64,000 nt of DNA from positions 124,001 through 188,000 of the forward strand of contig JAKLKU010000012.1 in the NCBI GenBank assembly GCA_023150475.1, written 5' to 3'. Below, one piece after another: positions 51,283-60,668 of this stretch. Every line of letters starts with the position of its first letter. Within the stretch, counting starts at the first letter, position 1. Made by a program: the position numbers and the translations under genes. Below the pieces are notes generated by a model. The model worked only from the letters and a program-made list of their open reading frames with translations. It was not told the DNA's origin and searched no databases. This stretch comes from Planctomycetota bacterium. GTDB lineage: Bacteria; Planctomycetota; UBA1135; GCA-002686595.

Positions 51283-51450
51283 ATGGACCACCTCGCCCTG
51301 CTTGCGCTCGCACAGACCGAGACCGCTGCGACTTCGACCGGATTGCAGCCCGCTGGGTGGGTCTTCATGATCCTCTCGGTATCCTTCGTGACGTCGCTCG
51401 TCGGCTGGTGCTTCTACAAGGTCCTCACCGCGCCCGAGCACGAAAGCTAG
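51283..51450 (+). CDS. small single-TM protein, MetS-like NSS transporter subunit
   Basis: MDHLALLALAQTETAATSTGLQPAGWVFMILSVSFVTSLVGWCFYKVLTAPEHES directly after NSS transporter. Confidence 0.65.
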   Translation: MDHLALLALAQTETAATSTGLQPAGWVFMILSVSFVTSLVGWCFYKVLTAPEHES

Positions 51451-51468
51451 TTCCTCCGCGAGACCACC

Positions 51469-52605
51469 ATGCAGACCGCGACCGTCCAGAAGAAGCCCAT
51501 CGCCCCCGTCGACCTCGCCGCCGAACGCGCGGAGCTCGGACCCGCGCTCGAAGAAGCGGTGCTGCGCGTGCTGCGGAGCGGCACCTACATCCTCGGGCCG
51601 GAGGTCGAGAAGCTCGAGAAGGACTTCGCGGCGTACTGCAACGTGCCGCACGGCATCGCGGTCGCGACGGGGACCGACGCACTGATCCTCGGTCTGCTCG
51701 CGGTCGGAGTGCAGCGCGGCGACTCGGTGGTCACCTCGCCCTTCACGTTCTTCGCGAGCGCGTCATGCATCGCGTGGATCGGCGCGACGCCGAGGCTCGC
51801 CGACGTCGACCCCGACACGGCGCTGCTCGACCCGAAGAAGGCCGAAGCCGCGATCGACGGGAAGACTTCGTGCATCCTGCCGGTGCACCTCTACGGTCAC
51901 CTCGCCGACATGCGGGCGCTGCGCGCGCTCGCCGACAAACGCGGCTTGAAGATCCTCGAGGACGGCGCGCAGTGCCACGGCGCGAAACGCGACGGCGTTT
52001 CCTGCGGTGAGCTCGGCGACGCCGGGACCTACTCGTTCTATCCGACGAAGAACCTCGGGGCGTGCGGCGAAGGCGGCTTGATCGTCACCAAGAACGCCGA
52101 CATCGCGACGCGCGCGAAGCGTCTGCGCGACCACGGCAGCCCGCAGAAGTACGTGCACGCCGAGCTTGGCACCAACTCGCGGCTCCAGGCGTTCCAAGGC
52201 GCGGTGCTGAACGTCAAGTTCCCCCACCTCGAGCGTTGGAACGTGCGCCGTCGTGCGCTCGCGGCACGCTACGACAAGAACTTCGCCGGGTCGAAGACGG
52301 TGTTGCCGCTGAAGCTCGCCGCGAACTCGACGCACGTCTACCACCAGTACACGGTGCGCATCCGCGCCTCGCGGTCGCGCGACGAAGTGCTGAAGAAGCT
52401 CGGCGAGCAACAGATCTTCTGCGGCGTGCACTACCCGACGCCGGTGCACCTGCAGCCGGTCGCGAAGGACTGGGGTTACGGTCCGGGGGATTTCCCGGTC
52501 GCCGAGGCGCTCGCCCGCGAAGTGCTGTGCCTGCCGGTCCACCCGTTCCTCACCGACGCCGAGATCGACCGCGTCAGCGAAGCGCTGCTCGCGCTCGCGA
52601 CCTGA
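51469..52605 (+). CDS. DegT/DnrJ/EryC1/StrS-family aminotransferase
   Basis: GVATGTDALILGLLA-type motif, ILEDGAQCHGAK, SFYPTKNLGACGEGG. Confidence 0.93.
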   Translation: MQTATVQKKPIAPVDLAAERAELGPALEEAVLRVLRSGTYILGPEVEKLEKDFAAYCNVPHGIAVATGTDALILGLLAVGVQRGDSVVTSPFTFFASASCIAWIGATPRLADVDPDTALLDPKKAEAAIDGKTSCILPVHLYGHLADMRALRALADKRGLKILEDGAQCHGAKRDGVSCGELGDAGTYSFYPTKNLGACGEGGLIVTKNADIATRAKRLRDHGSPQKYVHAELGTNSRLQAFQGAVLNVKFPHLERWNVRRRALAARYDKNFAGSKTVLPLKLAANSTHVYHQYTVRIRASRSRDEVLKKLGEQQIFCGVHYPTPVHLQPVAKDWGYGPGDFPVAEALAREVLCLPVHPFLTDAEIDRVSEALLALAT

Positions 52606-52790
52606 GGGCGCGCGGCGCGCGGTCGGCGTTCGACCCGCGCCGCCCCAACGCTACTGCCACGCTTCGCTGCGCAGGAAATCTCGAGCGCGGCGCAACCGCG
52701 GCCGTTCGGCGAAGTCCATTCAGGAAGCCCCGCGGTGTCGCGTCCGCCTCGTGGACCCGACGAACCGCTCCGCGGCGGGCCGGAGCCCTC

Positions 52791-52839
52791 GGCGCCGTTC
52801 GCTCGGCGCCGTTCGCTCGGCGCCGTTCGCTCGGCGCCT
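52791..52839. repeat. 14-bp tandem repeat GGCGCCGTTCGCTC, 3 full copies plus partial
   Basis: Copies at 52791, 52805, 52819, partial at 52833. Confidence 0.85.
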
Positions 52840-53183
52840 GTCGTTTGGCGTCGGTTCGGCCGCACGCTCCGCGTACTTCGCGCCGCTCGGCGAACTGGCG
52901 CCGATGCCGACGACGCGGCCTTGGACCCTCCGAGGCGCTGACGGCGCGGGGAACGCCGCGGCCGCGAGCGCCGTTTTCGTGACCCACTTCCCGAGGCCTC
53001 TTTCGCGCGAGGGCGCCGCTCGACGCGTGGCTCGAGCGCCTCCGTGGTGCCTCCGCAACGGTTTCGCGGAGTTCAAGCCCAACGGTCGGCAACTTCTTCC
53101 GGGCGCCGCGGTCTAGGACGACTTGGGAAGAACCTCCGCCGTCCCATGAGTCGATACACCCGCCACCCCGCCTGCGATCGCCG

Positions 53184-55625
53184 ATGAACTCCGAACCGAG
53201 ACTGCCGCTGCTCTTGGTCCGCTCGAGCGTGGTCTTCCCCCACGCCGTCGCCACGTTGCACATCTCCCGCGATGAGAATCTCGCGGCCCTGAACGCGATC
53301 GACGGCCGTGGCGGTCTCGGCAGCCTCGTGCTCGCCGTGCCGCTCGCGGACCCGACGCGCGAGCCGACGGTCGACGGACTCGCGACGGTCGGGTGCCTCG
53401 CGCGCGTGATGGATCGCGTGCCGCTCGACGACGGCTCCGAACGCGTGACGCTCGAAGGTCAGCGCCGCGTCGGGCTGCTCGGCGTGCGACGTTCGAAAGG
53501 CGCGTTCACGGCGCGCGGCATGCCGCTCTCCGACGGCGGTGCGGACGCCGCGGACCGCGAGCGCGTCCGGCCGAAGGTCGACCAACTCGTCGAACGCGTC
53601 CGCGCGCTCTCCGAACGCGATCCGCGCACCTCGTCCGAGCTCGCGCGCCTGCTCGCGCGCAACGCCGGCGAAGCCTCGCGCTGCGCGGACCTCGCCGCGG
53701 CGCGGCTGCACTTGCCGTACGCGGCGGCCGCAGCGCTGCTCGCCGAACACGACGTCGAGCGACGGCTCGACCACTTGCTCGAAGCGGTCGACACCGAGCT
53801 CGCGAAACACGAGCTCGCCGGCGACTTGCGCGACAAGGTGCACGAGAAGTTGCGCCGCGACTTCCTCGAGCAGCAGCTCGCCGTGATCCAGACCGAGCTC
53901 GGTCAAGCCGACCCCGTCGAGACCGACGCGCGCGAGTTCGAAGAGAAGCTCACCAAGCTCAAGCTCCCCGCCGCGGCTCGCGAACGGGTGCGACGCGAGA
54001 TCGCGCACTTCCGCCGCGCCGCACCGGGATCGACCGAAGCGGCGCGCGTGCGGCAGTGGCTCGAATGGGCGCTCGAACTGCCGTGGACGCGCGAACGCGC
54101 GACGCCGGCCGACGTGTCGTTCGCCCGCGTCGCGGAGATCCTCGCGAAGAGCCACACGAGCCTCGCGGACGTCAAGAACCGCGTCGGCGAGTTCCTGGCG
54201 GTGCGTTCGCTCGACGGCGGCGCGCGCGGGACGGTGCTCTGCTTCGTCGGCCCGCCCGGCACCGGCAAGACGTCGATGGCGCGGGCCGTCGCCGAAGCGC
54301 TCGGCCGCGACTTCGTGCACGTGCCGCTCGGCGGCGTGACGCACGAGAGCGAACTCGTCGGTGCGCCGTGGGGCCAAGCCGGCGCCGTCGCCGGTCGGAT
54401 CCTCCAAGGCATCCACCGCGCGAAGAGCGCGAACCCGGTCGTGTTGCTCGACGAGATCGACAAGGCACAACTCGGCAACAAGGAAGGCACGGGCGGCGTG
54501 CTGCTCGCGATCCTCGATCCCGAGCAGAACCGGCAGTTCTACGACCACTACTTGGGCGTGCCGTTCGATCTGTCGCGCTGCGTGTTCCTCGCGACGGCGA
54601 ACGACTTCACCGGCATGTCGGAGGCGCTCGCCGACCGGCTCGAGCTGATCCGCTTCGAGAGTTACACGGAGAGCGAGAAGCTCGCGATCGCACGCGATCA
54701 CCTGCTCGACCGAGCTCGCGAGAACGCGGGCCTGACGCGCCACCAATTCCGCGTCAGTCCGGCCGCGCTGGTGGAGATCGTGCGCAAGTACACCGACGAA
54801 GCGGGCGTGCGCCAGTTGCAGCGGACGCTCGACTCGCTCGCGCGCAAAGCGGCGGTGCGCGTCGTGCAAGGGCTCTCCGGCCTCGAAGTGAAGAAGGAGC
54901 ACCTGCTCGAACTGCTCGGCCCCGCGAACCTCGATCAGGAGCTGCGCTTCGAACGTCCGCGGATCGGCGTGACCACCGGTCTCGCCTGGACGTCGGTCGG
55001 CGGCTCGACGCTGCCGATCGAAGCGCTCGCGATGCCCGGCGGCGGACGCACGATCCTGACGGGCTCGATCGGCGACGTGATGCGCGAATCGGTCGCGACT
55101 GCGATGTCGTGGACACGTTCGCAACTCGCGGCGCTCGGCATCGCGGCAGACGCGCTCGAGTCGATCGACATCCACGTGCACTTCCCGAGCGGCGCGACGC
55201 CGAAGGACGGACCGTCGGCCGGGTTGGCCGTCGCGACGTCGCTGGTGTCGCTGCTCACGCGCATTCCGGTGCGCCACGACGTCGCGTTGACCGGCGAGAT
55301 GTCGCTGCTCGGCGCGGTGCTGCCGATCGGCGGCCTGCGCGAGAAACTGCTCGCCGCGGCGCGCGCCGGGCTGCGCAGCGTCGTCGTGCCCGCGAAGAAC
55401 AGCGAAGAAGTGCTGCGGCTCTCGCCCGAGATCCGCCAAAGGCTCGAGATCCACTTGGTCGAGCACGTCCACGAAGCGTTGGCCTTGGCGCTCGCGTTCC
55501 AGGGCCGCTCGCGGACGCGCACCGCCTTGCACGCGCTCACGAAACACCGACTTTCGGCGGGGACGGGCGCCGGCGCGAGCCGCGCTCGCCTCGGCAAGGC
55601 CCGCCGCACGCGCAGGACCGCGTGA
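53184..55625 (+). CDS. lon: ATP-dependent Lon protease
   Basis: CFVGPPGTGKTSMARAVAEALGRDFVHVPLGGV; DGPSAGLAVATSLVSLL Ser and REKLLAA Lys dyad. Confidence 0.96.
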   Translation: MNSEPRLPLLLVRSSVVFPHAVATLHISRDENLAALNAIDGRGGLGSLVLAVPLADPTREPTVDGLATVGCLARVMDRVPLDDGSERVTLEGQRRVGLLGVRRSKGAFTARGMPLSDGGADAADRERVRPKVDQLVERVRALSERDPRTSSELARLLARNAGEASRCADLAAARLHLPYAAAAALLAEHDVERRLDHLLEAVDTELAKHELAGDLRDKVHEKLRRDFLEQQLAVIQTELGQADPVETDAREFEEKLTKLKLPAAARERVRREIAHFRRAAPGSTEAARVRQWLEWALELPWTRERATPADVSFARVAEILAKSHTSLADVKNRVGEFLAVRSLDGGARGTVLCFVGPPGTGKTSMARAVAEALGRDFVHVPLGGVTHESELVGAPWGQAGAVAGRILQGIHRAKSANPVVLLDEIDKAQLGNKEGTGGVLLAILDPEQNRQFYDHYLGVPFDLSRCVFLATANDFTGMSEALADRLELIRFESYTESEKLAIARDHLLDRARENAGLTRHQFRVSPAALVEIVRKYTDEAGVRQLQRTLDSLARKAAVRVVQGLSGLEVKKEHLLELLGPANLDQELRFERPRIGVTTGLAWTSVGGSTLPIEALAMPGGGRTILTGSIGDVMRESVATAMSWTRSQLAALGIAADALESIDIHVHFPSGATPKDGPSAGLAVATSLVSLLTRIPVRHDVALTGEMSLLGAVLPIGGLREKLLAAARAGLRSVVVPAKNSEEVLRLSPEIRQRLEIHLVEHVHEALALALAFQGRSRTRTALHALTKHRLSAGTGAGASRARLGKARRTRRTA

Positions 55626-55686
55626 TTCCCGCCCGCCCCTTGCGAACGCAACGCTCGTCGCCGATCCTCGTTCCCCACTTTTCCCG

Positions 55687-56709
55687 ATGAAGCTCCTTCC
55701 GTCGCTCTTCGCCGCCGCATCGAAGCTCGCTGCGTTTGCGGCCGTCGCCGCAGCCGCGACCGTGCTCCTCGCGACTTCCGCGGACGCCGCGCCGCAAGGC
55801 CGTGGGAAACCCAAGCCCAAACCGAAACCCGCGAAGTCGGCGCCCAAGTCGCCGGGCGGGAAACGCGACGCTGCACCCGCGCCGTCGCCGGTGGTGCCGG
55901 CGCCGAAGAAGAAGAAACGCGCCGAGAAGGATCCGCTCGAGGCCGAACTCGCCGACGACCAACCGACGACCTACTTCGAAGCGTGCGACTACGACCAGAA
56001 CGGGTGGATCTCGTTCCGTGAAGGCTCGGAGGCGCTGTCGTTGGATCGCACCGGCTACTCGATCTACGACACCGACCACGACGGCAGGATCACGCCCGAG
56101 GAGTTCGAGGTCCGCTTCAAGGAAGTGCGCGAGAAGACCGGCGGCTTCAAACCGCCGCGGATGAAGACCGCGGAGAAGCTCGTCCCGACGCGCAACGCCG
56201 AGCAGTTGCGCAACGCGTACGACCTCTCCGGCGACACGGCGCTCGACCTCGAGGAGCTCACGCGGCTCTTGAACGACTACGAACGCACGCAAGTGCCGCC
56301 CGACGTCGTGCTCGAGAAGCTCGATCGCGACGCGACCGGCGAACTCGAAGGTCAGGAGCTCGTGCTCTTCGCGCAATTGCTCTCGGCGACGTACACGCCG
56401 GAGCAAGCGATCCTCGACCCGGAGACCGCGCCGAAGTCGATCGATGCGTTGTTCGGGCAGGTGACCACTCGCGACCAGGGCTTCGCGACGCTGCCGCAGC
56501 CGCCGTTGATCCAAGGTCCGGTGCCGACGTTCCGCCGGCTCGACCTCGACAACGACGGCGGCATCACGCTCGACGACCTCGAAGCGTTGCGTTCGGCCGC
56601 GCAGTTCACCGTGCGCACCACGGCCGTCTTCGCGGCGCTCGACCGCGACCAGGACGGGCGCCTCTCCGAGGCCGAACTCTACGGTTCGATGCGCACGCTC
56701 GACCGCTGA
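55687..56709 (+). CDS. secreted EF-hand protein with about six EF-hand-like loops
   Basis: DYDQNGWISFRE, DTDHDGRITPEE, DLSGDTALDLEE, DRDATGELEGQE, DLDNDGGITLDD, DRDQDGRLSEAE; signal peptide. Confidence 0.85.
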   Translation: MKLLPSLFAAASKLAAFAAVAAAATVLLATSADAAPQGRGKPKPKPKPAKSAPKSPGGKRDAAPAPSPVVPAPKKKKRAEKDPLEAELADDQPTTYFEACDYDQNGWISFREGSEALSLDRTGYSIYDTDHDGRITPEEFEVRFKEVREKTGGFKPPRMKTAEKLVPTRNAEQLRNAYDLSGDTALDLEELTRLLNDYERTQVPPDVVLEKLDRDATGELEGQELVLFAQLLSATYTPEQAILDPETAPKSIDALFGQVTTRDQGFATLPQPPLIQGPVPTFRRLDLDNDGGITLDDLEALRSAAQFTVRTTAVFAALDRDQDGRLSEAELYGSMRTLDR

Positions 56710-56718
56710 GCGTCCGCC

Positions 56719-56748
56719 CCGGCGCCGTACCGACCAAAGTGGCGCCGG
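56719..56748. terminator. 8-bp hairpin between convergent genes
   Basis: ccggcgcc-N14-ggcgccgg. Confidence 0.45.
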
Positions 56749-56770
56749 AGCGAATGCGCGGCCCGCGAGC

Positions 56771-57922
56771 TCACGCGCCGAGCACGTCGGTTTCCTCGAG
56801 CCGCGGCCCGCGCTCCGGATCGGCGACCGCGAACTTGCCGCCCTTCAGCGAGACGCCGGCGAAACGGCCCTGCAGGTCGAGCACGTAGAAGTGCAAGTTG
56901 AAGCTCGGGCGGCCGTCGGCTTCGACGAGTTCGGGCTGCCACTTCGAGAGCCGCTGCGCTTGGCGCGCCACGCGGCGCAGCGCTTCGCGTCCGGCCTCGA
57001 GCGGCGCGACGCCGCGGCGGAGGAGCTCGACGATCGCGAAGCTGCCGTTCGCGAGGATCGACGCTTCGCCGCGGCCCGTCGCGCCGGCGCTCCCGCATTC
57101 CTGATCGCAGTAGAGCCCCGCGCCGATGATCGGCGAGTCGCCGACGCGGCCCGGGATCTTGAACGCGAGGCCCGACGTCGTCGTGCAACACGCGACCTCG
57201 CCGCGGCTCGACAGCGCCGACACGTGGATCGTCCCGGTCGGCCGTTTCCAAGGCGAGCGCGACGCGACGTGCTCCCACTCCGGCCCGAGCAACGCAGCGT
57301 TCTGCTGCTGCGCTGCGGCGGGCGGTGCGAGCCAGTCGTCTTCCTTGCTCAAGTTCTCCTTCCACGCGAGCCACGCGCGCCGCGACGCTTCGGTCAGGAG
57401 CTCGACGTGCGGGAACCCGTGCGCGCGGGCGAACTCGTACGCGCCTTTGCCGACGATCAGACAGTGGTCGGTGCGCTTCATCACGAGCTTCGCGACTTCG
57501 CTCGGATGCAGGATGTTCTCGATGCACGCGACGGCGCCCGACTTGTGCGTCGGACCGTACATGACCGCAGCGTCGAGCTGCACGACACCGTCTTCGTTCG
57601 GCAAGCCGCCGAGTCCGACCGATTGGTCCTCGGGGTCCGCCTCCTGCACCTTGCAGACGTCGACGGCGACGTCGAGCGGATCGGCTCCGTCCGCCAAACG
57701 CGCGTAGTGCCGTTGCATGCCGACGAACGCGTTGGCGCTGCCCACGAGCACCGGGAATCCGGTGCGTGCGCCGGCGGGCGTCGCACGCGGCTCGGCGCCG
57801 GGCTCGCTCGCGCGCTCGGGCGTCGCGCCCTGCGGCGAGGAACAGGCGAGCGCGAAAGCGGCTCCCCCACCGAGGAGTTGGCGACGATCGAAGGAGGACG
57901 ACGGACGGCTCGGTTCGTTCAT
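56771..57922 (-). CDS. Ntn hydrolase, isoaspartyl peptidase/N4-(GlcNAc)-asparaginase family, Tat-type signal
   Basis: FDRRQLLGGGAAFALACSS; GTIHVSALSSRGEVACCTTTSGLAFKIPGRVGDSPIIGAGLYCDQECGSAGATGRGE. Confidence 0.9.
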   Translation of the reverse strand: MNEPSRPSSSFDRRQLLGGGAAFALACSSPQGATPERASEPGAEPRATPAGARTGFPVLVGSANAFVGMQRHYARLADGADPLDVAVDVCKVQEADPEDQSVGLGGLPNEDGVVQLDAAVMYGPTHKSGAVACIENILHPSEVAKLVMKRTDHCLIVGKGAYEFARAHGFPHVELLTEASRRAWLAWKENLSKEDDWLAPPAAAQQQNAALLGPEWEHVASRSPWKRPTGTIHVSALSSRGEVACCTTTSGLAFKIPGRVGDSPIIGAGLYCDQECGSAGATGRGEASILANGSFAIVELLRRGVAPLEAGREALRRVARQAQRLSKWQPELVEADGRPSFNLHFYVLDLQGRFAGVSLKGGKFAVADPERGPRLEETDVLGA

Positions 57923-59694
57923 GGTTTCGTGGAGGATTCGGGCGGGAGTCGCAGACACTCGGTGCGCAGCCAGTGCCGCGCGCCGACGAACCATTCGCGC
58001 CACTCGCGCGCGAGCTCTTCGTCGCTCGCCGTGCGCGCGGCGCCGGTGCGCACGTGGAGCTCTTCGTTCAACGAGTCGAGGTAACGCTGGAGATCCTCTG
58101 GGCGCGGATCCGCGAGCGCCGACGCCGTCGAGAGGATCGCGACCGCCATGCGCTTCAGCTCGGCGGGATCGACGTGGTCGAGCCGGTCGAGGCTCGTGTG
58201 GTACGCGAAGTCGGTGAAGTGCCAGAAGAGCGCCGCCGGGATGCCGCGCTCGATCAGGATGTCGTGGTCCGAGCCGCCTTCGTACGGGTGCTCGGCCGTC
58301 TTCCACGGACGTGCGTCGGTCGTGCCCGCGTTCGCGGCGGCGTCGAGCGCCGCGACGTCGAAGAGCGCACACCGCGCGACGATCGCGAGCCCGTTGGGCC
58401 GCAGCGCGCTCGCTTCGACGGCACGAGCGCCCCACGGCGTGTGCTCGTCGGGCGGCAACGTTTCGAGCGCGGCCGGATCGGGCATGCGTTCGAGCAACGC
58501 GACTGCGCCGGTCTTCTCGGCCGACTCGCCGGTCATGTCGGACGAGAGCCCGGCGATCGGCTTCATCGTCGTCTGCGCGAGCCACGTCGACGTCTGGCGG
58601 AATTCGTCGCCCCACAGGAAGACGAGCGTGCGCGACGGCCGCTCGATCTCGCCTGCTTCGATCGCCGCGGCGAGCGCGAGCGCCGATTCCACGAGTCCCG
58701 CGACGCCGCTCGCGTTGTCGCACGCGCCGGGTTCCTGCACGTGGCTCGCGATCACGATCGCTTCGTCCGGACGGTCGCGTCCGGTCACGCGGGCGCACAC
58801 CGTGCGCAGCGGGCGTTCGTCGAGTTTCACTCTCGTCTCGATCACGAGTTCGACCCCTGGATCGCGGCCGTGGCCGTTCTTGATCTCGAGGTACGAGAGC
58901 GGCGAGATGCGCACGACCGGAATCGGCACGCCGTAGGGCACGGTCCCGAATTGGATGGCGGAGAGCTCGCGCCATTCGCCGCGTGCGTCGACGTTGTAGG
59001 GCTCGAGGTAACTCGAGGCGACGGCGACGGCGCCGAGTTCGTGGGCGCGGCTCAACACGCTGCTCGTCGGCGCCGACGCAGTGACCAGCACTTCACCGGG
59101 ATCGAGGTGCTCGAGCCCGAGCGCGATCGGCGCGCGAACGCTCGCCGACGGAGTGTTGACCGGGAGCATGACACGGTCGACGGCGCTTTCGTCGTCGAAC
59201 GCGTGCAAGACGAGTTCGAAACCGCCGGGACCGGCGAGCGCGAGCTTGCCTCCGAGAGGCGTCCACGCGAGCGCCGGGATCCGCCCGTCGGAATGCCAAC
59301 CGCGCGCCTCGAGCGGTGCTTCGAGGACTTCGAGTTCGAAGCCTGACTTCGTGCCGAAACCGCCCGCCGCCAGACGCGCTTCGATCCGCGCGAGCACGGC
59401 TTCGTAGCCGTCGTTCGCCGGCGCGCGGTAGAAACGATCGATGAAGCGCACGTCCTCGAACGCGCGCTCGGCGTCGAAGCGCGCGTGCAACGCCGCGGCG
59501 TAGCGCGCGGGTCCGGTCGTGCCGACGGTGACCGCCGGTCCCACGTGATGGCCCTCCATCACCGTCGGCCCCGGTGGAATCGACCGAAGGAACTCCTCCG
59601 GGATCTTGGGCGTCGAGTCGCAGGCCGAGAGCAACCCGGGGACGAGCCACACGGACGCGCCGAAGGCGCGCCGGCGCAGAATCGGCTCCTTCAT
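57919..59694 (-). CDS. M28-family metallopeptidase, lipoprotein
   Basis: LLSACDS lipobox; VIASHVQEPGACDNASGVAGLVESALAL; ATGA overlap with next gene. Confidence 0.85.
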   Translation of the reverse strand: MKEPILRRRAFGASVWLVPGLLSACDSTPKIPEEFLRSIPPGPTVMEGHHVGPAVTVGTTGPARYAAALHARFDAERAFEDVRFIDRFYRAPANDGYEAVLARIEARLAAGGFGTKSGFELEVLEAPLEARGWHSDGRIPALAWTPLGGKLALAGPGGFELVLHAFDDESAVDRVMLPVNTPSASVRAPIALGLEHLDPGEVLVTASAPTSSVLSRAHELGAVAVASSYLEPYNVDARGEWRELSAIQFGTVPYGVPIPVVRISPLSYLEIKNGHGRDPGVELVIETRVKLDERPLRTVCARVTGRDRPDEAIVIASHVQEPGACDNASGVAGLVESALALAAAIEAGEIERPSRTLVFLWGDEFRQTSTWLAQTTMKPIAGLSSDMTGESAEKTGAVALLERMPDPAALETLPPDEHTPWGARAVEASALRPNGLAIVARCALFDVAALDAAANAGTTDARPWKTAEHPYEGGSDHDILIERGIPAALFWHFTDFAYHTSLDRLDHVDPAELKRMAVAILSTASALADPRPEDLQRYLDSLNEELHVRTGAARTASDEELAREWREWFVGARHWLRTECLRLPPESSTKP

Positions 59695-59704
59695 CCTCTC
59701 CTCC

Positions 59705-59725
59705 TGCCGCCCGCTCGTCGGGCGG
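59705..59725. terminator. 8-bp hairpin between mtnP stop and M28 gene start
   Basis: gccgcccg-ctcgt-cgggcggc. Confidence 0.5.
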
Positions 59726-59731
59726 CCGAAC

Positions 59732-60598
59732 CTAGGAAACGTACTTGTCGATCAAGAGCCCGAGTCGCTGGCGCGCTTCGGGCGAGATGCGGTCCTTCGC
59801 GGTCATGATCGCGAACTTCAGCGCGCTCGAACAACCACACGTGCGCTGCTTCGCGAAGAGCGGCACCGCCGCTTTGATCACGCTGCGCGCGTTGCCGATG
59901 TTCTTGTGCATCACGGCGAGGATCGCTTCGACGGTGACGTCGTCGTGGCTCTCGTGCCAGCAGTCGTAGTCGGTCGCCATCGCGAGCGTCGCGTAGCAGA
60001 TCTCCGCTTCGCGAGCGAGCTTCGCTTCCTGCAGGTTGGTCATGCCGATCACGTCGACGCCCCACGTGCGGTAGAGCTTCGATTCGGCGCGCGTCGAGAA
60101 CTGCGGACCTTCCATGTTCACGTACGTGCCGCCGTCGTGCGCCTTGACGCCGACCTTCGCCGCCGCGCCGAGGAACACCTTGCGGACTTCGTGGCACACC
60201 GGATCGGCGAACATCACGTGCGCGACGACGCCGCCCTCGAAGAACGTGTCCGGACGATGGCGCGTGCGATCGATGAACTGATCGATCACGACGAAATCGC
60301 CGGGGTGCACGTCCTCGCGCATCGAGCCGACCGCGGAGATCGAGAGGATGCGCGTGACGCCGAGCTTCCTGAGGCCCCAGATGTTCGCGCGGAAGTTGAT
60401 CTCGGACGGCGAGATGCGGTGACCGCGGCCGTGGCGCGGCAGGAACACCATCTTCACGCCGCCGAGCGTGCCCGTGATGTACGCGTCGCTCGGCGCGCCG
60501 AACGGCGTCGAGAGTTGCACTTCGCGGACTTCGGTGAGTCCGTCGATCTCGTACAGGCCCGAACCACCGATCACGCCTACGACCAATTCTTCGCTCAT
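59732..60598 (-). CDS. mtnP: S-methyl-5'-thioadenosine phosphorylase
   Basis: VGVIGGSGLYEIDGLTEVREVQLSTPFGAPSD; FLPRHGRGHRISPSEINFRAN; EGPQFSTRAES. Confidence 0.95.
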   Translation of the reverse strand: MSEELVVGVIGGSGLYEIDGLTEVREVQLSTPFGAPSDAYITGTLGGVKMVFLPRHGRGHRISPSEINFRANIWGLRKLGVTRILSISAVGSMREDVHPGDFVVIDQFIDRTRHRPDTFFEGGVVAHVMFADPVCHEVRKVFLGAAAKVGVKAHDGGTYVNMEGPQFSTRAESKLYRTWGVDVIGMTNLQEAKLAREAEICYATLAMATDYDCWHESHDDVTVEAILAVMHKNIGNARSVIKAAVPLFAKQRTCGCSSALKFAIMTAKDRISPEARQRLGLLIDKYVS

Positions 60599-60668
60599 CG
60601 TTCGCTGCTCGTCCTCTGCCGTTCGTGCTCGCGCGCGACTCGAGTTCGCGCGCCGTGGGCGCGACATG

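Noticed and set aside
53073-55847. 924-aa minus-strand ORF
   Set aside because: Antisense of lon; composition artefact
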